From the NCBI RefSeq assembly GCF_001423965.1, contig NZ_LMPV01000006.1, forward strand, positions 558,001-622,000: a stretch of DNA of 64,000 bases, in the 5' to 3' direction. Positions within the stretch are counted from its first letter, which is position 1. Each line of letters begins with the position of its first letter. The position numbers were made by a program, and so were the translations under genes. The notes beneath the pieces were generated by a model that was given only the letters and a program-made list of their open reading frames with translations, was not told where the DNA came from and did not search any database. This document shows, piece after piece, positions 25,125-33,369 of the stretch. This stretch comes from Exiguobacterium sp. Leaf196. GTDB taxonomy: Bacteria; Bacillota; Bacilli; Exiguobacteriales; Exiguobacteriaceae.

Positions 25125-27266
25125 TTAACACGTCGCAATCGTCGTTGACAACGGAAGGACTTGAATCCTATCGACACCTTTCAGAAGCGGGTCGACCGAG
25201 GCATCATCCCCTTGGACATGTACATTCCAGCGCGAGTGATCGAGTGAGACTTCCACGATTTCGTGCGTCGTATTGTAGACAACGAGCGTGCGTTGCCACG
25301 CATCGTACGAATGGATCGCTTCGACTTCGTAGGCGATGACACCCGGACGTAAGTTGATGAAACGAAGCAGTTCTCGAACCTGATTCGACCGGTGTAGACG
25401 GAATCCGCCATGCATTCTGCGAATTTGTAAAATCGTCTTGATATACGTAACGAGTGAGAGATGATCATCCCGGCGTTCCCAGTCCATTCGGTTGATTTCG
25501 TCCGATGCATTATAACTGTTTTCGACACCTTGTTTCGTACGCAAGAACTCTTGACCCGCATGCAGAAACGGAATGCCTTGCGCAAGCAAAGCGATCGTTT
25601 GAGCTAATCGACTCATCCGTAATAACTGAAGTTCGTCCGCTTCCGGACAGGAGATCTTCAATTTGTCGTACAGCGTATGGTTATCGTGCGCCTCGACATA
25701 GTTGATCGAATACGTCGGTTCCGGAAAACGTCCATACGTTTGGTTATCGATATGAACACTACCCGCAATCCCGTTTCGGACCTCTCCTTCTTTCCATCCG
25801 TCTCCGGCAACAAATCCTCGATCGTATGCACTGAACGTCGATCCTTTCAAGGCATCACGGAACACGTCATTAAAATGAGCGATTCGCGGCATTTGCGCAG
25901 CCGAGGCGCTCATCGCTTTGAATCGTTCCGGCAATGCCGTCGCAAGATCCCAGCCCTCTCCATACACAAGAATCGTAGGATCAATCGCATCGAGTGCTGC
26001 ACGTACTTCATTCATCGTCTCAATGTCATGAATGCCCATTAAATCAAATCGAAACGCATCAATGCGGTAGACACGAGCAAAGTACGTCAAGCAATCAACG
26101 ATGAGTCGACGCATCATGAATCGCTCGGATGCGGTATCGTTTCCAACACCCGTTCCGTTTGAGAGCGTGCCGTCTACTTCGTAACGGAAATAATAACCCG
26201 GAACGAGCTGTTCAAGAGAGGAACGCTCCCGAACAAAAACGTGGTTCATGACGACATCGAACGTAACACGAATCCCTGCTTCATGGAGTCGCTCCACCAT
26301 ATCCGCGTATTCTCGGACGCGAACGAGCGGTGCGACCGAACTCGCGTAGCTCCCAGCTAATCCGAACCAAAGCATCGGATCGTATCCCCAGTTATATGGC
26401 GACCTTGTTCGTTCATCGGTCGTTTCGAAGAAGTGGACCGGTAACAGCTGCAGATGCGTAATCCCGAGATCAAGAAGATAATCAAGACCTGTCGCATGTC
26501 CACGAGAAGAAACTGTTCCACGTTCCGCCACCCCTGCATATTGTCCCGGATGACTTGAACCAGCGGAACGATCAATCGTAAAATCGCGAATATTTGCTTC
26601 ATAGATGACAGCGTCCGACGGTTTGACGAACAGAGGACGCGCGACTCGCTTTGGAAACCACTCGGAAATCGTCTGTTCAACGTCGGCGATGACACCGTAA
26701 CGACCGTTCTCCGATATCGCATGAGCGTATGGATCGACGACTTCATGTGTGCCAACGTACGTCGTCACTTCATAGCGGTACCATCGTTCTGCTGATTCTT
26801 GCCCAAGTCGAAGGTGATAGGTACCTTGCTCTTGTCGCTCCATCTTGTGTCTTCCGAGTACCTGTTCATCTTGATCGTATACGATACACACGATTTGCTC
26901 TGCGACAGGCGACCAGACAGCAAAATGATACGTATCGTCTTCTTCCCAGACACCGAGCTTCTCTTCGTAACGGTACTTTCGCTCGAACGCTTCCGTCCGA
27001 ACTAATCGATCAGGAACGACACGGATTGACCTGCCTGCTCCGAACACCTCATAGCGGCATTCTAACTCGACTGGTTCAAGAACCGTTAACTCATAAATCA
27101 CGAACTGTTCCTCTCGATGCATTTCGGTCTGTTGAATTTCAAGCGGTTTCCCATCACATTCAAGCGACCAGTGGATTGACGGATTGCCTTCGACCTCGAC
27201 TCGGATGCTTCGAAACGATGAGAACTCTGCCCGGATCACCGGTATTACCACCTCTTGGTTCGTCAT
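25125..27266 (-). CDS. amyX: Type I pullulanase AmyX
   Basis: GH13 debranching enzyme cleaving alpha-1,6 links in pullulan and glycogen-type branches; no signal peptide, so cytosolic. About 713 residues. An N-terminal domain and a CBM48 domain (around WSPVAEQIVCIVYD) precede the barrel with the four GH13 regions: DVVMNHVF, FRFDLMGIHD (nucleophile Asp), EGWD (acid Glu) and VEAHDNHT; the pullulanase motif YNWGYDP is present. Start uncertain: ATG 27266 lacks a ribosome site, whereas GGGGAGG just after the ytlQ stop faces only an ATT in frame (27287 region); GTG 27329 lies inside ytlQ. Confidence 0.93.
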   Translation of the reverse strand: MTNQEVVIPVIRAEFSSFRSIRVEVEGNPSIHWSLECDGKPLEIQQTEMHREEQFVIYELTVLEPVELECRYEVFGAGRSIRVVPDRLVRTEAFERKYRYEEKLGVWEEDDTYHFAVWSPVAEQIVCIVYDQDEQVLGRHKMERQEQGTYHLRLGQESAERWYRYEVTTYVGTHEVVDPYAHAISENGRYGVIADVEQTISEWFPKRVARPLFVKPSDAVIYEANIRDFTIDRSAGSSHPGQYAGVAERGTVSSRGHATGLDYLLDLGITHLQLLPVHFFETTDERTRSPYNWGYDPMLWFGLAGSYASSVAPLVRVREYADMVERLHEAGIRVTFDVVMNHVFVRERSSLEQLVPGYYFRYEVDGTLSNGTGVGNDTASERFMMRRLIVDCLTYFARVYRIDAFRFDLMGIHDIETMNEVRAALDAIDPTILVYGEGWDLATALPERFKAMSASAAQMPRIAHFNDVFRDALKGSTFSAYDRGFVAGDGWKEGEVRNGIAGSVHIDNQTYGRFPEPTYSINYVEAHDNHTLYDKLKISCPEADELQLLRMSRLAQTIALLAQGIPFLHAGQEFLRTKQGVENSYNASDEINRMDWERRDDHLSLVTYIKTILQIRRMHGGFRLHRSNQVRELLRFINLRPGVIAYEVEAIHSYDAWQRTLVVYNTTHEIVEVSLDHSRWNVHVQGDDASVDPLLKGVDRIQVLPLSTTIATC

Positions 27267-27300
27267 GTCTTTCGCAACGACAATGCCGTCGCTTCCTCCC

Positions 27301-28176
27301 CTACTCTTGAATTCCTGACTGCCCTTCACTTAGAATTGCCATTTGAAACGGGATCGATACGGTCTCTTTTAGGATTTTTTCACACACCCGCATCTGAAAC
27401 GCTTTTGTATGCGGCGCACTTGCATTCATTCGTTGCAGCCAGTTTGGAAACTCGACTTTATTGACGTAAGTCGTCGTCGTCTCTTTTGGAATCTGATCAA
27501 AATAACCTGAAGGTGCTAAAATGACTCGTTCGATCGGCAAGACATAATCTCGCCCAAGTACGACTCGTAGAATATCTTCCGTCCGCTTTAAACCGATGTT
27601 CGGATTCAAAATTTGTTTTGTGGATGCCTTGAACGGTTGTTCCCGCCACAACTTATCTCGCCGGATATGATAGATACTTTCGTCACCGTCAAGCCATTCC
27701 ATGATATAAATCGCGGATGGACCGACGACGAACGGACTCAATTCGACTTCCCCGACTTGATATTGAATGACGGCGCGATAAAACATTGCATACTGTTCAT
27801 TCAAGAGGTGTAACATCTGATAAAAGTCTAAATGACGTTTTAACGGAATCCGCCAAATGTCCTCTTCGCCCGCTCCACCAGTGACGTTTAATAATTTTTG
27901 TAACTCGAGACGTTTTTTGTACCATTTATCAAACGCTCTTCGAGATAATTGTTTACCCGGAAGTTGAATGACTTCGCTTTTTTTCATCACTTGCCACCAC
28001 TTCTTCGGACGGATGAGCGTTTCCCCGGGAAATAATTCTCCAGCCTCCCATCTACGATAGACATGAGCGTAATCAAGCGCCTGATGTTCACCGAACCGTT
28101 TTGTCATCTCAAGCGGATTTTTTTCAAATCGACTATCTAAGTCATATAGTTTCATCAAGATTGCGATGGGGATCAC
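27301..28176 (-). CDS. ytlQ: YtlQ-like protein of unknown function
   Basis: 291 residues, no confident domain. The central part (EEDIWRIPLKRHLDF, then SPFVVGPSAIYIMEWLDGDES) vaguely recalls a nuclease-related NERD fold in which a Gly-x-hydrophobic strand is followed by an acidic residue, but the usual E-x-K is not clear, so activity is doubtful. Basic pI regions and several aromatic residues. GTG start at 28176 fits AAAGAGG with 6-nt spacing; an ATG 21 nt further in is too distant. It begins 1 bp after the thpR stop, hence coupled. Same neighbour order as ytlP-ytlQ in B. subtilis. Confidence 0.75.
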   Translation of the reverse strand: MIPIAILMKLYDLDSRFEKNPLEMTKRFGEHQALDYAHVYRRWEAGELFPGETLIRPKKWWQVMKKSEVIQLPGKQLSRRAFDKWYKKRLELQKLLNVTGGAGEEDIWRIPLKRHLDFYQMLHLLNEQYAMFYRAVIQYQVGEVELSPFVVGPSAIYIMEWLDGDESIYHIRRDKLWREQPFKASTKQILNPNIGLKRTEDILRVVLGRDYVLPIERVILAPSGYFDQIPKETTTTYVNKVEFPNWLQRMNASAPHTKAFQMRVCEKILKETVSIPFQMAILSEGQSGIQE

Positions 28177-28177
28177 C

Positions 28178-28696
28178 TCATTCCTCTTTACCTAGATGAA
28201 TCCGGTAAACCGGTTCATATCGCGGCGAAACGCCTGGTCGTACTTCAAACAGAATAAGTTCACGAACAGTCCATTCCACCGGTTGTATCGGATTCGTCGT
28301 CCATTCTTCCGCCTCCGTGCGCCACTTCTTCGCGATCGTGACATGCGGAACGAATGGTTTAGTCGCACTTGGATCAATCAGACGCACTAATCGAAACAAT
28401 TCCTCTGCTTCTGTTCCGAATCCGACGACACGTGGTCGCTCGCTTTGTCCAAAGGTAATTAGACGATCTAATCGAAGTACGAAAGGTTCGATCGTGCGCG
28501 CAATCTCCTGCAGTTGCTGTTTCCACGATCGTTGTTCTTTTTCATCCAATGGACCAAAAAAACGAAGCGTCAAATGGTACTCTTCTAACGTATAGACATT
28601 TCGAAAGTAATCAGATAGAGATAAACGATTAGCGATATTTGCTAAATCTTCAGAAGGAATCGGTAAGGCAACGAAAAAGTGTCGTTCCTGTCTCAT
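28178..28696 (-). CDS. thpR: RNA 2',3'-cyclic phosphodiesterase ThpR (YtlP)
   Basis: 2H phosphoesterase of 172 residues that opens 2',3'-cyclic phosphates and can join 2',5' RNA ends in vitro. Both signature motifs are intact: HLTL in YHLTLRFFG (about 41-49) and HVTI in FVPHVTIAKK (about 125-134). ATG after AAGGAGTG. Seven bp separate it from the upstream MFS gene and 1 bp from ytlQ, so it sits inside an operon. Confidence 0.93.
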   Translation of the reverse strand: MRQERHFFVALPIPSEDLANIANRLSLSDYFRNVYTLEEYHLTLRFFGPLDEKEQRSWKQQLQEIARTIEPFVLRLDRLITFGQSERPRVVGFGTEAEELFRLVRLIDPSATKPFVPHVTIAKKWRTEAEEWTTNPIQPVEWTVRELILFEVRPGVSPRYEPVYRIHLGKEE

Positions 28697-28703
28697 CGTA
28701 TCT

Positions 28704-29852
28704 TCACTCCTTCATTCGACCACTGACACTGTACAGGACGGCACCAAGAATACTGCTAATTGTATATACCCAAAAGACGGTATAGATTGTACTTTGGTCT
28801 AGCACAAACCCACTCATCAAGTTAAACAGCGCTGTCGCTAGCCCTGTCGTCGTTGCCATATATGTACTGACAGCTGTTGCGACCATCGTCTCTGGAACGA
28901 GTGACCGAACATAGTCTAATGCAACAGGGATCAACAATCCGACGATCATTCCTTGCATCGCAGACAATACCCAAAGCATGACGATCGGAAGCTCTAATGC
29001 GATCATCGCCGTACGAGCAGCTGACAGCAAGGAAATGAAGACAAGAACTGGAATCGCTCCGAATCGTAACAATAAACGCGAAGCGATGCGCATGAACGGG
29101 ATTTCGCACAGAACGGCGACGAAGAACAAGGTCCCGACGAGCGCGGTTGTCTCTCCACGAATCGTGACGTAGCTGCCAAAGTAATAGTTATTGGCGAAGA
29201 TCGGTCCGAAGATCAAACTCCCTCCCGCTAAGAATAATAAGAAACGTCGATTCGAAAAAAGTTGTTTCAACGGTACCTGTTGTTGATGTGAAATGTGTAC
29301 GCTCCCCGTTTCTTCAATACCGATCAACACAAGAAAACCAAGAACCCACGCTGCACCGGTCGCATAAAAAATCAGACCAAGTCCACCCTCCTCAGTGATT
29401 TGTCCAAGGATGAAGACGGCTAAAGCAAAACCAGCTGATCCAAAAAGACGCAAAGCGCCATAATCTACCTTACGTTTTCGTGTATATTCGATCGCTAATG
29501 TATCAACGAGTGGAATATGCGCACACTGGAATAATGCCCAGACACATGAAATCAATAGTAAAAGTAGATAAGCGGACGTCAGTAAGTAACTTAATGTAAA
29601 TACTCCAGCGGCGAGCATGGCAACGAGTAAGAGACGTTTCGGCTTTCCGAGTCGATCTGCCGCGATGCCCCAAACGGGCTGTAAGAAAATAGAGAGAATC
29701 GGTCCGATCGCAACGATTGTACCAATCTCTGAAGCGGACAGACCGAACGCATCGCTTGAAAAATAAAGCGCAAGATACGGAATGAGTGCACCTTGTCCAA
29801 AGAAAATAAAGAAATATAACGCTTGGAAATGATAAGTTTGACGATTTTTCAC
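28704..29852 (-). CDS. MFS transporter (MFS_1-like)
   Basis: 382-residue major facilitator with about 12 transmembrane helices. The first helices (FIFFGQGALIPYLALYF, then PVWGIAADRLGKPKR, the loop 2-3 motif) match the MFS_1-like group related to nucleoside and 3-phenylpropionate permeases; substrate unknown. The best start is GTG at 29852 with AAAGGA and 6-7 nt spacing, giving (M)KNRQTYHF; upstream in-frame codons fall inside a terminator-like hairpin. First gene of MFS-thpR-ytlQ-amyX-ytmP. Confidence 0.85.
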   Translation of the reverse strand: MKNRQTYHFQALYFFIFFGQGALIPYLALYFSSDAFGLSASEIGTIVAIGPILSIFLQPVWGIAADRLGKPKRLLLVAMLAAGVFTLSYLLTSAYLLLLLISCVWALFQCAHIPLVDTLAIEYTRKRKVDYGALRLFGSAGFALAVFILGQITEEGGLGLIFYATGAAWVLGFLVLIGIEETGSVHISHQQQVPLKQLFSNRRFLLFLAGGSLIFGPIFANNYYFGSYVTIRGETTALVGTLFFVAVLCEIPFMRIASRLLLRFGAIPVLVFISLLSAARTAMIALELPIVMLWVLSAMQGMIVGLLIPVALDYVRSLVPETMVATAVSTYMATTTGLATALFNLMSGFVLDQSTIYTVFWVYTISSILGAVLYSVSGRMKE

Positions 29853-29875
29853 ACGGAACTTCCTTTCAAGAAGCA

Positions 29876-29903
29876 ATCCCCCCATCTTCACGATGCGGGG
29901 GAT
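29876..29903 (-). terminator. Hairpin between pepV and the MFS gene
   Basis: GC-rich stem ATCCCCC-CATC / GATG-C-GGGGGAT with a 5-nt loop, 10 bp after the pepV stop. The T tract on the minus strand is poor (TTGCTTCTT), so it may only attenuate. Confidence 0.55.
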
Positions 29904-29912
29904 CATCAGTCA

Positions 29913-31310
29913 TTATTTTGCGAGTTCATAAATTGCTTCTGCATAAATCGCGACAGCAAGCAAGAGTTCTTCAAAATCAACATATTCATCGACTTGGTGG
30001 GCGACTTCAGGACCACCTGGGAAGACTGGTCCAAATGCAACCCCTGCCGTTAACGAACGTGCATATGTACCACCACCGATAGCAATCAGATCAGCTGGTT
30101 GGTTCGTATGACGTTCATACACGGCACTCAGTGTCTGAATCAATTCATGATCCGGATCGACATGGTGTGGTGTCATATGTGTTCGAGTCTGTAACTCGAA
30201 GCCATATCCCGCTGCCGCTTCCTTGATGATTTGCAAGCGTTCCGTGAAGTCTGCTGAATAAGGATAACGGATGTTGATCGACGCTGTTCCTTGCTCTTCT
30301 GCATACCGGAATACACCACCGTTGATCGTTAAGTCACCTGTCTCGTCTGAAGCAGCGACACCAATCGCTACACCGCGAGAATCACGGAACATGTGCGTGA
30401 CAAGCTGAATATAACGACGACCGTTATAATCCAAGTGAAGCGTATTGAGAAAACGTGCTAAATGTAAGGCAGCATTTTTACCGTTATCCGGCTCCATCGC
30501 ATGGGCTGCGACACCGTTCACATCAAGAACAAGACCTTCCGTTTCTTGCTTGACCGTCCCAGACAAGCCTTGTTCTTCAAGATACGTATGGAAATCCGTT
30601 TCAAGCGTCCCCAATTCGACGACACGAAGAAGTGCTTGGGCATGACCCGGAACCATGTTCGGACGTTCGCCGCCTTCAAAACGAACGAGATGGTAGCCTG
30701 TATCAGATGCTTGCGCTGGTTTCCCTTGCATCAATAACCCATCATACAGTCCTTTTTCCGCATTGATGATCGGGAAGTCGGCATCTGGTGCAAAGCCGAG
30801 AGTCGGCATTTCTTCATGTTTGAAGTAATGATTCACACAACGCCAGTCACTCTCTTCATCTCCTCCAGCAATCAAACGAATACGTTTTGAGAGCGGTAAT
30901 CCGAGTTCTTTGACGATCTTCAAGGCATAATAAGCTGCCATCGTCGGTCCTTTATCATCGATTGCACCGCGCGCATACAGTTTCCCATCGACAAGCGTTG
31001 GGTTAAATGGACCGTATGTCCAGTGATCGCCACCAGCTGGTACGACGTCTAAGTGACAAAGAATACCGAGTAACTCTTCCCCTTGACCATATTCCAAATG
31101 TCCGGCGTATCCATCAACATTTTTTGTCTTGAATCCGTCTCGTTCCCCTGTCGCGAGCATCCAATCAAGGGCTCGTTTGACTTCTTGACCAAACGGTGCA
31201 CCTTCTTCGATTGTTGATTCATCAAGTATACTCGGAATCCGCAGTAGTTCTTTTAAATCCTCTAATAAGTCCTCGCGACGCGCGAGTACTTCTTCTTTCC
31301 AATTCACCAT
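29913..31310 (-). CDS. pepV: Dipeptidase PepV (YtjP)
   Basis: Dinuclear zinc M20 dipeptidase, cytosolic. 465 residues. Metal and catalytic motifs: CHLDVVPAGG (H-x-D, about 84-93), AIDDKGP, the catalytic Glu-Glu in GGDEESDW, Asp in GFAPDADFP. The M20 lid domain is in between and a late His in GGPEVAHQVDE is kept. The start at 31310 has GAAGGAG 9 nt upstream and gives MVNWKEEVLARRE, matching homologs; an in-frame upstream start was rejected. Promoter at 31362-31390. Confidence 0.96.
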   Translation of the reverse strand: MVNWKEEVLARREDLLEDLKELLRIPSILDESTIEEGAPFGQEVKRALDWMLATGERDGFKTKNVDGYAGHLEYGQGEELLGILCHLDVVPAGGDHWTYGPFNPTLVDGKLYARGAIDDKGPTMAAYYALKIVKELGLPLSKRIRLIAGGDEESDWRCVNHYFKHEEMPTLGFAPDADFPIINAEKGLYDGLLMQGKPAQASDTGYHLVRFEGGERPNMVPGHAQALLRVVELGTLETDFHTYLEEQGLSGTVKQETEGLVLDVNGVAAHAMEPDNGKNAALHLARFLNTLHLDYNGRRYIQLVTHMFRDSRGVAIGVAASDETGDLTINGGVFRYAEEQGTASINIRYPYSADFTERLQIIKEAAAGYGFELQTRTHMTPHHVDPDHELIQTLSAVYERHTNQPADLIAIGGGTYARSLTAGVAFGPVFPGGPEVAHQVDEYVDFEELLLAVAIYAEAIYELAK

Positions 31311-31361
31311 CTGATTTCGCTCCTTCATTCTGGGTTGAATTCGTTTCCTATACACCTTTCT

Positions 31362-31390
31362 AGTATAGCGAATATTCGTTCAGATACGAA
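31362..31390 (-). promoter_or_regulatory. pepV promoter with palindromic spacer
   Basis: Minus strand TTCGTA (31385-31390), 17-bp spacer, TATACT (31362-31367). The spacer contains the exact palindrome CGAATATTCG (31369-31378), and TTCGT/ACGAA arms flank it (31375-31379, 31386-31390), as expected for a repressor site. The remaining 31391-31514 is AT-rich without further recognised signals. Confidence 0.5.
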
Positions 31391-31514
31391 CATCCAAATT
31401 CTGTTTTCTTTTTTATTTGTTTAAATAACGAACATTAAACGATATTAAAACTCCAACTATCGACTTTACAATCTGTTTGAATATGTTTTTTATGCAAACG
31501 TTCGGTTAAATCAC

Positions 31515-31542
31515 TTGCAATTTAACATCAAAACGTTATACT
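31515..31542 (+). promoter_or_regulatory. ytzE promoter
   Basis: TTGCAA (31515-31520), 16-bp spacer, TATACT (31537-31542), about 90 bp before the ytzE start codon. Confidence 0.6.
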
Positions 31543-31629
31543 AAAGGCGAAACAACTGGATATTGCATTGTCTTTTGTCACCCGAAGCTTTAGAACACTA
31601 TTCTATCCATTGGGGGAGTGGTTATACCA

Positions 31630-31848
31630 ATGAAAGATTCTACAGACCGTATGTTGACCCGGATTAAATCGATTTATCTCTACATCCAAGAGAACGGAGC
31701 TACTACGACAGCAGAGTTGGTTGAAGAGTTTGGCATCACTTCAAGGACCGTTCAGCGGGATTTGAACGTGCTCGAATACAACAATCTCATTGTGAGCCCT
31801 CGACGCGGTACATGGACGTCGAGCAAGAAACAAAAGCAAGCGGGTTGA
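31630..31848 (+). CDS. ytzE: YtzE: short DeoR-type helix-turn-helix protein
   Basis: 72 residues consisting of only the DeoR winged HTH (SIYLYIQENGATTTAELVEE, then GITSRTVQRDLNVL and a wing with SPRRGTW) and no sugar-phosphate effector domain. Likely a small transcription factor with unknown ligand. ATG at 31630 has GGGGGAG about 11 nt upstream; a GTG 12 nt earlier has no site. Monocistronic with promoter and terminator. Confidence 0.9.
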   Translation: MKDSTDRMLTRIKSIYLYIQENGATTTAELVEEFGITSRTVQRDLNVLEYNNLIVSPRRGTWTSSKKQKQAG

Positions 31849-31878
31849 TCCACTGTTTCACTATGTATATCTTTCGAT

Positions 31879-31903
31879 GACGCGATTCTTCGCGTCTTTT
31901 TTT
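31879..31903 (+). terminator. ytzE terminator
   Basis: GACGCGA/TCGCGTC stem (31879-31885 with 31890-31896), 4-nt loop, seven T residues. Confidence 0.88.
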
Positions 31904-31929
31904 GTTATCTTTTTTAAAACGTGGGGTAT
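31904..31929 (+). promoter_or_regulatory. sigma-B-like promoter of the SDR-like gene
   Basis: GTTATC (31904-31909), 14-bp spacer, GGGTAT (31924-31929), the last a perfect sigma-B -10. It lies 27 bp before the ATG. Confidence 0.5.
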
Positions 31930-31956
31930 AGCTATTGGGAGAAGGAGTTGAGAAGA

Positions 31957-32589
31957 ATGAATATTTTAATCATTGGAGCAAACGGAACGACCGGACGCAA
32001 GATGGTCGAATTGATCGCTAAACAAGGTGATCATCAAGCAATCGCGGTCGTACGAGAAGAAAATCAAATCAACGATTTGATTGCACTCGGTGCATCTGAA
32101 GTCAGACTTGGGGATTTGACGAAGGATGTCAGTGGTGTCATCAGTAATGCGGACGTCGTCATCTTTGCAGCGGGTGCTGGTGGCGCATCAGACGAATTGA
32201 CGCGCGCCGTCGATCAAGAAGGCGCAATTAAAGTCATCGATGCAGCAAAAGCCAACGGTATCGATCGTTTCCTGATGCTCAGTTCAGTAGGTACCGAAGA
32301 ACCAAAAGGTGAATTGAAAGTATATCTCGAATCTAAAGCAACAGCAGACGCACACCTCCAGGAAAGCGGACTCAATTATACGATCGTACGTCCTGGTCCA
32401 CTCAGCTACGACGACCCGGCAGGCACTGTCGAAACGAAAGAGCATTTCGATTCATACGAAGATCGTAAGGTGTCGCGTGATGATATCGCAGCATTATTCG
32501 TTCACTTGATCGATCATCCGACACAATCTCGTGTATTCGAAGTACTCAGTGGTCCTTATCCAATCGCAGAAGCATTGCGTAATCAATAA
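31957..32589 (+). CDS. Atypical SDR / NAD(P)-binding protein (YhfK-like)
   Basis: 210-residue Rossmann-fold protein. The dinucleotide motif GANGTTGRKMV (about 7-17) is at the N-terminus, FAAGAGG and LSSVGTEEP follow, and YLESKATAD takes the place of the catalytic YxxxK, as in NAD(P)H-binding (NmrA/YhfK-type) proteins. Substrate unknown; related proteins act in redox stress. The start at 31957 has AAGGAG 9 nt upstream; the longer reading begins over the promoter. A sigma-B-like promoter suggests stress induction. Confidence 0.85.
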   Translation: MNILIIGANGTTGRKMVELIAKQGDHQAIAVVREENQINDLIALGASEVRLGDLTKDVSGVISNADVVIFAAGAGGASDELTRAVDQEGAIKVIDAAKANGIDRFLMLSSVGTEEPKGELKVYLESKATADAHLQESGLNYTIVRPGPLSYDDPAGTVETKEHFDSYEDRKVSRDDIAALFVHLIDHPTQSRVFEVLSGPYPIAEALRNQ

Positions 32590-32603
32590 TCGAAACCCAT
32601 AAC

Positions 32604-32643
32604 AAAAGGCGATGGAATGTACGCTCATTCCACCGCCTTTTCG
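32604..32643. terminator. Bidirectional terminator (SDR / rsuA)
   Basis: 16-bp stem with one mismatch (32604-32619 with 32626-32641) and a 6-nt loop, A and T runs on the two sides. Confidence 0.92.
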
Positions 32644-32649
32644 TTTTGC

Positions 32650-33369
32650 TTATTCAGGTTGCCACTCAAACAAAGACAGTTCCGCTGGCGTCAGTTCACG
32701 ATAATCTCCGAGCGCAAGTGCCGGATCAAGTTCCAAGCGCCCAATCGAGCGGCGCTTTAAAAAAGTGACCTCTTTCCCGAGCGCAAGCATCATCCGTTTG
32801 ACTTGATGGAACTTCCCTTCCGTGATCGTCAATTCAAGCGTCGAGTCCGTTTCTGTCGTCGATAAGATGACAAGTTTTCCCGGCTTTGCTCGGTAGCCGT
32901 CTTCTAACGTGACGCCTGCCGCAACCGCTTCGATGTCTTCTTGCGTCAAGACACCTGTCACTTCTGCGTAATACGTTTTTTCGACGTGTTTCTTTGGAGA
33001 CATTAAAGCGTGATTAAACGACCCATCATTCGTCAACAGCAATAGACCCTCTGTATCTTTATCGAGTCGTCCGACCGGGAACGGTTTGAAATACGTCACG
33101 TCTTCAAACAACAGATCAATGACGGTCTCATCTCGTTTATCTTCTGTTGCACTAATGACACCCGGTGGTTTATTCATCATCAAGTAGATGTATTTTTGAT
33201 ACGTAACCGGTTCCCCATACATCAGAACCTGTTGCGTCTCGACATCGACATGTTGTTTCGGATCACGCACGATCTCTCCATCGACTTGAATCGCCCCTGC
33301 CTTCAGCAGCAGCTTCACTTCTTTTCGGGAGCCTGCTCCCATGTTGGATAACAATTTATCTAGACGCAT
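32650..33369 (-). CDS. rsuA: RsuA-family 16S rRNA pseudouridine synthase
   Basis: 239 residues: N-terminal S4 RNA-binding domain (MRLDKLLSNMGAGSRKEVKL) and a pseudouridine synthase domain with catalytic Asp in GRLDKDTEGLLLLTNDG (about 101-117). Family members modify 16S rRNA (U516 in E. coli); B. subtilis YtzG is the equivalent. The gene overlaps the end of ytgP by 14 bp and has GAGGTC/GAGGAC just before the ATG, indicating cotranscription with ytgP. Confidence 0.92.
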   Translation of the reverse strand: MRLDKLLSNMGAGSRKEVKLLLKAGAIQVDGEIVRDPKQHVDVETQQVLMYGEPVTYQKYIYLMMNKPPGVISATEDKRDETVIDLLFEDVTYFKPFPVGRLDKDTEGLLLLTNDGSFNHALMSPKKHVEKTYYAEVTGVLTQEDIEAVAAGVTLEDGYRAKPGKLVILSTTETDSTLELTITEGKFHQVKRMMLALGKEVTFLKRRSIGRLELDPALALGDYRELTPAELSLFEWQPE

